Assembly: GCF_008868005.1 (NCBI RefSeq)
Contig: NZ_WAAO01000002.1
Coordinates: 744,001-808,000 of the forward strand
DNA length: 64,000 bases
Reading direction: 5' to 3'
From: Microbacterium algeriense
GTDB lineage: Bacteria > Actinomycetota > Actinomycetes > Actinomycetales > Microbacteriaceae
Part shown: piece after piece, positions 56,330 through 64,000 of the stretch
Numbering within the stretch: position 1 is the stretch's first letter
Layout of the letters: each line of letters begins with the position of its first letter
The notes under the pieces: generated by a model
The model's input: only the letters and a program-made list of their open reading frames with translations
Databases searched by the model: none
What the model was told of the DNA's origin: nothing
Position numbers and translations under genes: made by a program

Positions 56330-57811
56330 CTAGTCTTCCTTCCCTGAGGCGTTCACGGGCTCGACGCGCTTGAGCAGCGCCAGGAACATCGCATCGGTGC
56401 CGTGGCGATGCGGCCACAGCTGCGCGCTGCCGGTGCCGGCGCGGCCTTCGTCCGCCAGATCGATCGGCGAGCGGGAGACGTCGGCGATCGTGGCGCGCGC
56501 GTCGAGCTCGACGATGTCGGAGCGGCCTCGGAGCACCTCCTGCACCACGCCGGTGGTCTCCGCGAGATGAGGCGAGCACGTCACGTAGGCGACGATCCCG
56601 CCCGGGGCGAGCGCGTCGAGGGCCGCGGACAGCAGGTCGGTCTGCAGCGGCACCAGCTCGGCGACATCGGCCGGCGACTTCCGCCACCGCGCTTCCGGGC
56701 GCCGTCGCAGCGCACCCAGACCGGTGCAGGGGGCATCGACGAGGATCCGGTCGAACTCGCCGGGGCGAGAAGCCGCGAGCTCGCGACCGTCCTGCTCGTG
56801 CACGACGATCTCACCGGGGACGGCGCGCAGAGCCTTGCGGACGAGACGCGCGCGCACCGGGACGATCTCGTTCGCCTCGAGAGTCGCCCCGTGCTGCCGG
56901 GCGATCGCGGCCAGCAGCGCCGTCTTCCCACCCGGCCCGGCACAGAGATCGAGCCACCGCTCCCCTGCGCCGATCGGGGAGGCTGCCGTCAGCGCCAGCG
57001 CGACCAGCTGGGATCCTTCGTCCTGCACCCGGATCGTGCCGCCGGAGGCCTCGACCGGGCCGCGGGGGTCCCCGCCGGGCGACGCGAACGCCGTCGGAGC
57101 GTACGGGAGCCGGGGCTCTCCCGGGTCGGCGAGACCAGGAAGTGCGACGAGAGTCACCTCGGGCGAGGCGTTGTCGGCTTCGAGCAGCGACTCCAGCTCC
57201 TCGCCGCGCCCTTCGGCGATCAGTGCCCGACGCAGGGCCCTGATGACCCAGACCGGATGCGCCGAACGGAGGGCCAGACGCTCGTCGTCGGACCGCGCCT
57301 GATCCTCGATGCGGGCCTGCCAGGTCTGCTCCGAGTCCCGCGTGATGCGGCGGAGGACGGCGTTGGTGAAGCTCGCGGCACCCCGTCCGGACACCGTCGC
57401 GACGAGGTTCACCGACTCGTTCACCGCCGCATGCGGGGCCACGCGCGTCGCGAGCAGCTGATGCACGGCGAGGCGCAGCGCGTCGAGGACGGCCGGATCG
57501 ATGCTGTCGGTCGTGCGGTCGGCCGCCGCGGCGATGATCGCGTCGTACGTCCCCAGCCGCCGCAGCGTCCCATAGGTGAGCTCGGTCGCCAATGCGGCAT
57601 CCTGTGCGTTCAGGCGCGCCTCGGCGATGGCCGGCGGAAGCACGAGGTTCGCGTAGGCATCCGTCTCCGACACAGCCCGCAGCACGTCGAAGGCGACGCG
57701 TCGAGCCGGCTGGACCGTGCGGGTCTGGCCGCGCTGCTCCGCGCGTCGTCCTTCGTGGGTCTTCCGTCCCTGCGCCCGAGGCGCTCGGCGTGTCCGGTCT
57801 TCGTTCCTCAT
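56330..57811 (-). CDS. rsmB: 16S rRNA m5C967 methyltransferase RsmB
   Basis: 493 aa: an N-terminal NusB-like RNA-binding domain (ARRVAFDVLRAVSETDAYANLVL, residues about 40-180) and a C-terminal SAM methyltransferase. WLDLCAGPGGKTALLAA is the SAM motif, VDAPCTGLGALRRRPEARW carries one cysteine and YVTCSPHLAET the catalytic cysteine. A basic leader of about 35 residues precedes the NusB domain. ATG 57811 overlaps the fmt stop as ATGA; longer frames run into fmt. Confidence 0.94.
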   Translation of the reverse strand: MRNEDRTRRAPRAQGRKTHEGRRAEQRGQTRTVQPARRVAFDVLRAVSETDAYANLVLPPAIAEARLNAQDAALATELTYGTLRRLGTYDAIIAAAADRTTDSIDPAVLDALRLAVHQLLATRVAPHAAVNESVNLVATVSGRGAASFTNAVLRRITRDSEQTWQARIEDQARSDDERLALRSAHPVWVIRALRRALIAEGRGEELESLLEADNASPEVTLVALPGLADPGEPRLPYAPTAFASPGGDPRGPVEASGGTIRVQDEGSQLVALALTAASPIGAGERWLDLCAGPGGKTALLAAIARQHGATLEANEIVPVRARLVRKALRAVPGEIVVHEQDGRELAASRPGEFDRILVDAPCTGLGALRRRPEARWRKSPADVAELVPLQTDLLSAALDALAPGGIVAYVTCSPHLAETTGVVQEVLRGRSDIVELDARATIADVSRSPIDLADEGRAGTGSAQLWPHRHGTDAMFLALLKRVEPVNASGKED

Positions 57812-58728
57812 GATCCCGCCCTCAGGTCGTCCGCGCCGCGCTGACCACGCCACCAGTCGACCGCGTTCATCGCCGCACGGCCGGCCGGCTGGACCCGCGT
57901 CACCGCGAGCGGTCCGGATGCGGTGCCGATCAGCACGGCCGACTTCGTCCCGCGGAGCTGCCCGGGAGCGAGCGGCTCCGCATCCGCTGCCGGCGCGGCC
58001 TCGAGCACCTTCAGGGACTGCCCGCCCACCGTCGTGTGCGCGCCCGGCTCCGGCGTGACGCCGCGGAACCGCGCGTACACGGCGTCGAGCGGCAGGTTCC
58101 AGTCCAGAAGGCCGTCGCCGTGGGAGAGCTTGCCGGCGAACGTCGGCTCTCCCGTCTGCGGCGCAGCTGCCGCTGTGCCGTCGGCGATCGCGGCGACCAC
58201 ATCGGCGGTGAGGTCCGCGCCGTCGGCGGCGAGGATCTCGAGGGCCTCCCCGGCGGTGGCCGTGTCCGGGACCGCGACGACCCGCCGGGCGAAAACGTCG
58301 CCGGCATCGAGCTCGGCGACGAGCTGGAAGACGCTCGCACCCAGCTCGCGGTCGCCCGCGATCAGGGCGCGCTGCACGGGAGCGGCGCCTCGCCACGCCG
58401 GCAGCAACGAGAAGTGCAGGTTGATCCAGCCCGAAGCGGGCACGGAGAGCAGGGGCTCACGGACCAGCCCGCCGTAGGCGACGATGACCCCCAGATCCGG
58501 CTGCAGCGCCGCGATCTCCGCCGTCGCGGCGTCGTCGAGCCGCGCCGTCCTGATGATCGGCAGGCCGAGTTCGACGGCGGCCTGCGCCACGGGCGACGGC
58601 GTCAGCACGCGCTTGCGGCCGAGCGGCGCATCGGGGCGCGTCACGACGGCGACGATCTCGTGAAGCGTGGCCAGACGGCGGAGGGTGGGCACGGCAGCAG
58701 CGGGCGTGCCGGCGAAGACGAGGCGCAT
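57808..58728 (-). CDS. fmt: Methionyl-tRNA formyltransferase
   Basis: 306-aa enzyme that formylates initiator Met-tRNA. LRLVFAGTPAAAVPTLRRL opens it, the folate and catalytic motif INLHFSLLPAWRGAAPVQRALIAGD (Asn/His) is near residue 105, and the C-terminal OB domain follows about residue 205. Def is not adjacent; instead priA lies upstream and rsmB downstream. Confidence 0.96.
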   Translation of the reverse strand: MRLVFAGTPAAAVPTLRRLATLHEIVAVVTRPDAPLGRKRVLTPSPVAQAAVELGLPIIRTARLDDAATAEIAALQPDLGVIVAYGGLVREPLLSVPASGWINLHFSLLPAWRGAAPVQRALIAGDRELGASVFQLVAELDAGDVFARRVVAVPDTATAGEALEILAADGADLTADVVAAIADGTAAAAPQTGEPTFAGKLSHGDGLLDWNLPLDAVYARFRGVTPEPGAHTTVGGQSLKVLEAAPAADAEPLAPGQLRGTKSAVLIGTASGPLAVTRVQPAGRAAMNAVDWWRGQRGADDLRAGS

Positions 58729-58746
58729 GAAGGTTCTCCGGAAGGG

Positions 58747-60705
58747 TCAGAGCTCTGGATCGAGGATATCGAGACGAACCGAGAGAGTGCTCTTCGTCGC
58801 GCGGCCGCGCGCTCGCCGGCCGCTCACGGCTTCCGCGACGACGGCGGCGCGCAGCGCTGTCGCCACCCGGGGGCCCGCGCCGTAGTCGAACCGCACGAGA
58901 GCCCGCACCCGCGGGGGCACGTCGTCGGAGTCGACGGGGACGGGACCGAGCACGGCGTCCGGAGGGAGGCTGAGCTCGTCGAGGGCCGCGAGAGCCCGAC
59001 CGACCGCGGGCACCGAGCCCTGCACGAGCGCGACCCTGGTCGTCGGCGGCATGTGCAGCGGCGCCCTGCTCTCGAGCTCCGAGCGGGCGTAGGCGGAATG
59101 ATTCCACGTCGCCAGCGCCTTCGCGACCGCGCCGTTCACGCCGACCAGGTGGATCGGCGCTCCCGGGGCCGCGAGAGCAGCCGCGTTCGACCACCAGCGC
59201 AGGCACGACTCGCCGATCCGCAGGTCAGGGGCTTGCAGCATACGGGGACCGTCGAGCAGCACCACCGCGCGGTATCCGCCCTCGGCGAGCGGCTCCGCTC
59301 CCCTGGTCGCGACCACGAGTGCGGGCTTGCCGCCCACGCGCTCGACGGGATGCGCGCCGTCGGCGACGATCACGCGCACGCCGGGGAACGCCCGTCCCAG
59401 CTCGTCCGCGGTGCGTTCACTCCCCGACGATGCGAGGCGGACCTTCGTGGAGGAGCACACGGGGCAGGACCAGGAGCTCGCGCCGCGTCCGCACCACCCG
59501 CAGACGGGCACGGCTCCACGGTGTCGGGCGCCCAACGGGCCGCCGCAGTGCGCACACCGCGCCGGCGCCCGGCACTCCGCGCACACCAGGGAAGGCGCGA
59601 AACCCGGACGGGACACCTGGATGAGGACGGGCCCCTCGGCCGCGGCGTTGCGAGCGGCGAGGAAGGCCGAGGATGGCATGCGCTGGGCGGTCGGCTGCTC
59701 CATCTCCTGCGGAGTGCTCAGCAATACGCGCGGGAGGATACGACGCGCCGCCCTGACGTCGCGCAGCCACCCGATCTCCACCAGACGCTCCACCTCGGTC
59801 GTGCGGGTGTGCCCCGCGAACAGCAGCGCCGAGCCCTCGAGCTCCCGGCGGACGAGTGCGGCATCACGCGCGTGGACGTACGGAGCGAGCGGCTCGCCGA
59901 GCAGCGAGTCGCCGTCGTCCCAGATCGCCACCAGACCCGCACGCACGGGAGCGTAAACCGCGGACCGGTTGCCGACGACGATGCACGGCGCATCCTCGAG
60001 GGTGCGCAGGAAGGCGCGGTAGCGGTCCGGATTCGTCTGGCGGGAGTCGTGCCGAACGATCGCCTCGGCCGGGACGAGCGACGCGAGAGCGGCGAGCAGA
60101 CGGTCCAGATCGCGATGATCCGGCACCACGAGGATCGACGACTTCCCCGCAGCGAGCATGCGCGCCGCCGTGGCTCCGAGCAGGCGCGTCCAGCCAGGCA
60201 CGTCGTCGGAGAGCTGCGGGATCGCCTCGACGGCCGCACGACCTCCCTCGTCGAGCACCTCGTCCAGCCCGTCGTACGTGCCGGTGATCTCTGCGGCTGC
60301 CGCGAGTGCGTCCACAGAGGGGACGACCGCGGACGCGTCGGCGGTCCAGGCCTTCTCGACGCGCACCTGGCGTTTGGGGATCACGAGCCGGAGAACGTCC
60401 GAGGCCGAGCCGGCCGCCCGATCCGCGACCCGCCGCGCAAGGGTGTGCAGGCGCTCCGGGAGTACGGGCACAGGCGACACCACGCTCTCGACCTCGGACA
60501 GGGGGCGGTCGGCATCATCCTCGGTGTCGATGTCGACGATGTAGCCGTCGATCACCCGTCCGGCCGTGCGCAGCGGGACGCGCACGCGCACGCCGCGATC
60601 CACCTCGCCGAGCTCGGCGGGAAGCGCGTAGTCGAACAGACGGTCGAGCTGCGGCAGGGGCGAATCGAGGAGCACGCGCGCGATGCGCCGGCTCTCCGGG
60701 GACAT
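58747..60705 (-). CDS. priA: Primosomal protein N' (PriA), helicase-deficient actinobacterial form
   Basis: 652 aa. The N-terminal DNA 3'-binding domain (ARVLLDSPLPQLDRLFDYALP) and the zinc module are present: CAECRAPARCAHCGGPLG and CGWCGRGASSWSCPVCSSTKVR. The Walker A site, GVTGSGKTEVY in E. coli, is replaced by ARMLAAGKSSILVVPDH and no DEEH box is visible, so ATP-driven unwinding is unlikely, as noted for other actinobacteria. ATG 60705 is chosen because it lies 16 bases after the metK stop; the much longer open frame overlaps metK. Confidence 0.9.
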   Translation of the reverse strand: MSPESRRIARVLLDSPLPQLDRLFDYALPAELGEVDRGVRVRVPLRTAGRVIDGYIVDIDTEDDADRPLSEVESVVSPVPVLPERLHTLARRVADRAAGSASDVLRLVIPKRQVRVEKAWTADASAVVPSVDALAAAAEITGTYDGLDEVLDEGGRAAVEAIPQLSDDVPGWTRLLGATAARMLAAGKSSILVVPDHRDLDRLLAALASLVPAEAIVRHDSRQTNPDRYRAFLRTLEDAPCIVVGNRSAVYAPVRAGLVAIWDDGDSLLGEPLAPYVHARDAALVRRELEGSALLFAGHTRTTEVERLVEIGWLRDVRAARRILPRVLLSTPQEMEQPTAQRMPSSAFLAARNAAAEGPVLIQVSRPGFAPSLVCAECRAPARCAHCGGPLGARHRGAVPVCGWCGRGASSWSCPVCSSTKVRLASSGSERTADELGRAFPGVRVIVADGAHPVERVGGKPALVVATRGAEPLAEGGYRAVVLLDGPRMLQAPDLRIGESCLRWWSNAAALAAPGAPIHLVGVNGAVAKALATWNHSAYARSELESRAPLHMPPTTRVALVQGSVPAVGRALAALDELSLPPDAVLGPVPVDSDDVPPRVRALVRFDYGAGPRVATALRAAVVAEAVSGRRARGRATKSTLSVRLDILDPEL

Positions 60706-60721
60706 CAGGACCGCGGCCCCA

Positions 60722-61915
60722 TCAGAGCCCGGCAGCGCGGCGCAGCTCTTCGATGCGGTCGGTGCGCTCCCAGGTGAAGTCCGGCAGCTCGCGTCCGAAA
60801 TGACCGTACGCGGCGGTCTGGGCGTAGATCGGGCGCAGGAGGTCGAGCTGCTCAATGATCGCCTGCGGACGCAGGTCGAACACCTCGGTGATCGCGCGCG
60901 TGATGGCCTCGTCGGACACCTTGCCGGTGCCGAACGTCTCGACGTAGAGCCCGACGGGACGCGCGACGCCGATCGCGTAGGCGACCTGCACCTCGAGCCG
61001 GTCGGCGAGCCCCGCGGCCACCGCGTTCTTCGCGACCCAGCGCGTCGCGTAGGCGCCGGAGCGGTCGACCTTCGACGGGTCCTTGCCGCTGAAGGCGCCG
61101 CCGCCGTGACGTGCCGCACCGCCGTAGGTGTCGATAATGATCTTGCGCCCGGTGAGTCCGGCGTCTCCCTTGGGACCGCCCGTGACGAAGGGTCCCGCGG
61201 GGTTGATGTAGTAGGTGACGTCCGCGAGGTCGAGGCCGGTCGTCTCGAGTACGGGATCGATCACGTGCTCGCGCACCTGCGCCTGCAGCTCGCGCTGCGA
61301 GATGTCGGGATGGTGCTGGGTGGAGACGACGACCGCGTCGATGGTCTTCGGTGTGAAGCCCTCGTAGCCCAGTGTCACCTGGGTCTTGCCGTCCGGACGA
61401 AGGAAGGGCAGCGCTCCGCTGCGGCGCACCTCTGTCAGCCGCTCCGCGATGCGGTGGGCCGTCCACGCCGCCATCGGCATCAGCTGCGGGGTCTCGTTGG
61501 TCGCGAAGCCGAACATGATGCCCTGGTCTCCGGCGCCGAGGCCGTCGAGCGGGTCGACGGATGAGCCGTCGCGGTGCTCCTGCGCGCTGTCGACCCCGTG
61601 CGCGATGTCGGTCGACTGCTCCCCCACCGAGACGCTGACTCCGCAGGAGTCACCGTCGAAGCCGGTCTCGCTCGACGTGTAGCCGATGCCGTTCACGACC
61701 TGTCGGACGATCGTGGGGATGTCGACGTATGCGTCGGTGCGGATCTCACCGGCGACGTGGACGAGTCCGGTGGTGACCAGCGTCTCCACGGCGACGCGAG
61801 AACCGCGGTCCTTGGCCAGGAGTCCGTCGAGGATGCTGTCCGAGATCTGGTCGCAGATCTTGTCCGGGTGCCCTTCGGTGACGGACTCGGACGTAAACAG
61901 ACGCAGGGCGCTCAT
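60722..61915 (-). CDS. metK: S-adenosylmethionine synthase
   Basis: 397 aa; makes SAM from methionine and [24 protein letters not shown] and the signature [15 protein letters not shown] plus the phosphate loop [19 protein letters not shown] are intact. Length is typical. ATG 61915 is set by homology; the 88-base gap upstream holds the rpoZ terminator and a leader hairpin that ends 7 bases before the start. Confidence 0.97.
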   Translation of the reverse strand: MSALRLFTSESVTEGHPDKICDQISDSILDGLLAKDRGSRVAVETLVTTGLVHVAGEIRTDAYVDIPTIVRQVVNGIGYTSSETGFDGDSCGVSVSVGEQSTDIAHGVDSAQEHRDGSSVDPLDGLGAGDQGIMFGFATNETPQLMPMAAWTAHRIAERLTEVRRSGALPFLRPDGKTQVTLGYEGFTPKTIDAVVVSTQHHPDISQRELQAQVREHVIDPVLETTGLDLADVTYYINPAGPFVTGGPKGDAGLTGRKIIIDTYGGAARHGGGAFSGKDPSKVDRSGAYATRWVAKNAVAAGLADRLEVQVAYAIGVARPVGLYVETFGTGKVSDEAITRAITEVFDLRPQAIIEQLDLLRPIYAQTAAYGHFGRELPDFTWERTDRIEELRRAAGL

Positions 61916-61922
61916 CGGTACT

Positions 61923-61964
61923 CCAGAACGGGATGGACAGAGGGAGGGTGTGAACCCATTCTGG
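61923..61964 (-). promoter_or_regulatory. Leader hairpin of metK, possible cis-regulatory RNA
   Basis: On the minus strand CCAGAATGGG (61964-61955) can pair with CCCGTTCTGG (61932-61923) in 10 pairs including one U-G; the 22-base loop contains GGGT and ACCC, which could form a competing small hairpin. The outer arm abuts the upstream terminator stem. No known SAM-riboswitch core was recognised. Confidence 0.4.
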
Positions 61965-61996
61965 ACCGCGCCTCCGACAGGGCGGGAGGCGCGGTC
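61964..61996 (-). terminator. Intrinsic terminator of rpoZ
   Basis: Perfect 12-bp stem (61964-61975 with 61985-61996), 9-base loop, 8 bases after the rpoZ stop; no T tract on the minus strand. Confidence 0.65.
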
Positions 61997-62003
61997 TCGA
62001 ATA

Positions 62004-62258
62004 TCACTCCGCGTGACGCAGGCGGAGCTTGTCCTCGTTGATCTCGTGCAGCGCGATGGTGAGCGGCTTGTCCTCGACGGACGAGTCCACGAGCGGGCCC
62101 ACGTTGTCGAAGAGGTTTCCCTCGTGCAGGTCGGAGTAGTAGTCGTTGATCTGACGGGCACGCTTGGCGGCGTAGATCACGAGCTCGTACTTCGAGTCGA
62201 CGCGGTCGAGCAGGTTGTCGATGGGGGGATCGATGATTCCGTTGTTGTGTCCGGCCAT
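62004..62258 (-). CDS. rpoZ: DNA-directed RNA polymerase omega subunit
   Basis: 84 aa. [34 protein letters not shown] is the conserved omega core with the [15 protein letters not shown] motif. It assists assembly of the beta' subunit. GGAGG lies 7 bases before the ATG. It follows the mihF-gmk fusion gene, the usual gmk-rpoZ order. Confidence 0.97.
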   Translation of the reverse strand: MAGHNNGIIDPPIDNLLDRVDSKYELVIYAAKRARQINDYYSDLHEGNLFDNVGPLVDSSVEDKPLTIALHEINEDKLRLRHAE

Positions 62259-62290
62259 GGTGAGACCTCCAGATCAGGCGACGTGATCGT

Positions 62291-62322
62291 CGCGAAGACG
62301 GTGCGATAGGCGCGCGAAGACG
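62291..62322 (-). repeat. Pair of 10-bp direct repeats between gmk and rpoZ
   Basis: CGCGAAGACG occurs at 62291-62300 and 62313-62322 on the top strand, 22 bp apart start to start (about two DNA turns). It lies directly upstream of rpoZ. Confidence 0.4.
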
Positions 62323-62323
62323 C

Positions 62324-63235
62324 TCAGCGCGCAGAGCTTGAAGACAATTCTACGACCTCGCGGGCCGCGGTGGCGACGTCCTCGTTCACGATGAGGTGGT
62401 CGAACTCGTTCTGCGAGGCGAGTTCCACCTTGGCGGTGCGCAGCCGACGAGCCCTCTCCTCGGCGTCCTCGGTGCCGCGCCCGACCAGGCGGTGCACGAG
62501 TTCGTCCCAGCTCGGCGGCAGCAGGAAGATGAGCGTGGCCGCCGGTTCTGCGGCACGCACCTGGCGCGCGCCCTGCAGGTCGATCTCCAGCAGCACGGTC
62601 TTGCCCTCCGCCAGAGCGGCGTCGATCGGCGCGCGAGGAGTGCCGTAGCGCGATCGGTTGTGCACGACGGCGTACTCGAGCAGCTCGCCCTCGGCGATCA
62701 GCCGATCGAACTCCGCATCGTCCACGAAGTAGTAGTGCACACCGTCCACCTCGCCCGGTCGCGGCGGTCTGGTCGTCGCCGACACCGACAGGTGGATCTC
62801 CGGATTGTGCTCGCGGATGTGGGCCGCGACCGTTCCCTTGCCCACGGCGGTCGGGCCCGCGAGGACGAGGAGGCGGCTGCGCGCACCACGGGGCGACGGC
62901 ACGGGGAATCGGCTGTCGAGCCACTCCTCGAGCACACGGCGCTGACGGGCGCCCAGCCCGCCGAGACGCTTCACCGGGGAGATGTGCAGCTCCTCCAGCA
63001 CGCGGTCGCGCTTTCCCGCGCCGATCGCGGGAAGAGCCAGGAGGAAGTCGGTGATGCGCATCGAGCCCTCGACCGAGTCGGGGTCGGCCGACGCACGGTG
63101 CAGGACGGTCTGCGGGGTCACCACGCGCATCGTCAGGTCGCGCTTGATCGACGCCCTCGCGCGGCGACGCTCGACGGCGCGGCGGGCGGCCGCGGCCCTG
63201 TCGACCTCGGGGACGGTGCGGCGGACGTCAGACAT
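62324..63235 (-). CDS. gmk: mIHF-guanylate kinase fusion protein
   Basis: 303 aa with two parts. Residues about 10-110 match mycobacterial integration host factor mIHF: a basic helix ([21 protein letters not shown]) and the helix-hairpin DNA-binding region [20 protein letters not shown] then [17 protein letters not shown]. Residues about 119-303 are guanylate kinase (GMP to GDP): P-loop GPTAVGKG at 127-134, [21 protein letters not shown], and [13 protein letters not shown]. In mycobacteria these are two adjacent genes. No start with a ribosome site separates them here. It overlaps the pyrF stop by 8 bases. Confidence 0.93.
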   Translation of the reverse strand: MSDVRRTVPEVDRAAAARRAVERRRARASIKRDLTMRVVTPQTVLHRASADPDSVEGSMRITDFLLALPAIGAGKRDRVLEELHISPVKRLGGLGARQRRVLEEWLDSRFPVPSPRGARSRLLVLAGPTAVGKGTVAAHIREHNPEIHLSVSATTRPPRPGEVDGVHYYFVDDAEFDRLIAEGELLEYAVVHNRSRYGTPRAPIDAALAEGKTVLLEIDLQGARQVRAAEPAATLIFLLPPSWDELVHRLVGRGTEDAEERARRLRTAKVELASQNEFDHLIVNEDVATAAREVVELSSSSAR

Positions 63236-64000
63236 GTGCCACCTCGCGGTACTCGGCTGCGCGGGCGGAGACGACTCCCGCGAGATCGGCTGGCCCTGCG
63301 GCGAGGATGCTGCGGCTCTCGTTCGCGATGACCGCCTCGGACAGCGCGCCGAACCGGCCGCGCAGGTCGGCGGGACGCGCCCCCTGGGCTCCGAAGCCGG
63401 GCGCCAGGATCGGCGCGAGCGGTGCGAACGGGGCGATGCCCGCTTGCGTCCATTCGACCGTGGCGCCGATCACGAAGCCGAAGCTGCCCCATTCCTCGGC
63501 ACGCGACCGTGCGGCGTTGCGCTGCGAGACCTCGGCGATCACCTGCGCCGACACGGTCTCCGATCGGGGATCGGTCGAGCGCTGGATCGAGGCGGCCTCG
63601 GGGTTGCTGGTCGCGGCGAGCACGAACAGGCCCTTCCCGTGCTGCTCCGCGAGGGTGAACGCGCCGTCGAGCGCGCCGACCCCGAGATACGGGTTCACCG
63701 TGAGGGCGTCCGCTTCCAGGGGCGAGCCGGGGGTGAGCCACGCCTTGGCGTAGTCGTCCATGGTGGAGCCGATGTCCCCGCGCTTCGCGTCCGCGATCAC
63801 CAGGAGGTCGGCAGCCCGCGCGGCGGCGAGCACGTCCTCCAGTGCGGCGATGCCGCGAGATCCGAACCGCTCGAAGAACGACACCTGCGGCTTCACGAAC
63901 GCCGCACGCCCGGCCGCCGCCTCGACCACGCGCAGGCCGAAGTCGCGGACTCCCCCGGCATCGTCGCGCAGACCCCAGTCGGCGAGCAGGGCGCCGTGCG
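63228..64000 (-). CDS. pyrF: Orotidine 5'-phosphate decarboxylase, N-terminus beyond window
   Basis: Last step of UMP synthesis. The frame stays open to the window end, where it reads [20 protein letters not shown], the family N-terminal region; GTG 63929 is internal. The catalytic lysine lies in [34 protein letters not shown] and [15 protein letters not shown] identify the type 2 (mycobacterial-like) PyrF. About 257 residues are visible. Confidence 0.95.
   Translation of the reverse strand, partial: HGALLADWGLRDDAGGVRDFGLRVVEAAAGRAAFVKPQVSFFERFGSRGIAALEDVLAAARAADLLVIADAKRGDIGSTMDDYAKAWLTPGSPLEADALTVNPYLGVGALDGAFTLAEQHGKGLFVLAATSNPEAASIQRSTDPRSETVSAQVIAEVSQRNAARSRAEEWGSFGFVIGATVEWTQAGIAPFAPLAPILAPGFGAQGARPADLRGRFGALSEAVIANESRSILAAGPADLAGVVSARAAEYREVAHV

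Noticed and set aside
61916..62003. A known SAM riboswitch upstream of metK.
   Set aside because: The gap is too short for SAM-I or SAM-IV, and the pairing seen does not match SAM-II or other small classes; kept only as an undefined leader structure.

Overview
This window is very GC-rich, densely coded DNA from an actinobacterium of the family Microbacteriaceae, most likely Microbacterium. Evidence: rbpA, a helY/tat/paf block, an NfeD-SPFH pair, a hisG-hisF-hisI-trp-lgt-gltBD-pyk block, an mIHF-type domain in front of guanylate kinase, GTG/TTG starts, and 4-base gene overlaps throughout. No insertion sequence, prophage, CRISPR array or rRNA operon was seen.

Layout. Positions 1-12.3 kb carry core genes on the + strand: a truncated M20 peptidase, uppP, (PAC2 on the minus strand), HAD hydrolase-trmI, FKBP-like lipoprotein-pafB-pafC-tatA-tatC-helY-lnt, closed by convergent rbpA. 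Positions 12.7-16.5 kb hold a minus-strand nfeD-SPFH-ugpQ operon, an SDR and a DUF308 membrane protein. Positions 16.6-33 kb are an accessory zone of small regulator, resistance-like and enzyme genes (AraC-VOC-UvrA-like cassette, archaeal-type AspRS paralogue, DHFR-like/TetR pair, HIT, two GNAT/VOC genes, MFS, arginase-like, FGE-fold, SGNH, LLM oxidoreductase). From 33 kb to the end nearly everything is core and on the minus strand: DUF885 peptidase, polA, pdtaR-like, pyk, gltD-gltB, lgt, trpA-trpB-trpC, trp membrane protein, hisI-hisF-hisG-hisE, rpe, rsmB, fmt, priA, metK, rpoZ, mihF-gmk fusion, pyrF (cut by the window end). One tRNA-Leu(CAA) lies at 39291-39376.

Main discovery. The intergenic gap at 21244-21536 holds a 28-bp sequence (21478-21505) with the XerC arm / 6-bp centre / XerD arm layout of a chromosome dimer-resolution site, dif. 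A polar heptamer, GGGGGAG, confirms the reading. By eye it occurs 14 times on the top strand to the left of this site and never to the right; its complement occurs 18 times to the right and never to the left. Both arrays therefore point at the site, as FtsK-orienting sequences do, and three members disagree with the local gene strand. The window thus spans the replication terminus, with the two replichores meeting near 21.5 kb. This explains the switch in main gene orientation and the accessory genes around the junction.

Gene expression. Eighteen genes have a TAnnnT-like -10 hexamer ending only 5-7 bases before the start codon, so many single genes and operon heads are probably leaderless mRNAs. 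Inside operons, ATGA/GTGA overlaps imply translational coupling. One such overlap uses CTG (40048), a probable non-canonical start.
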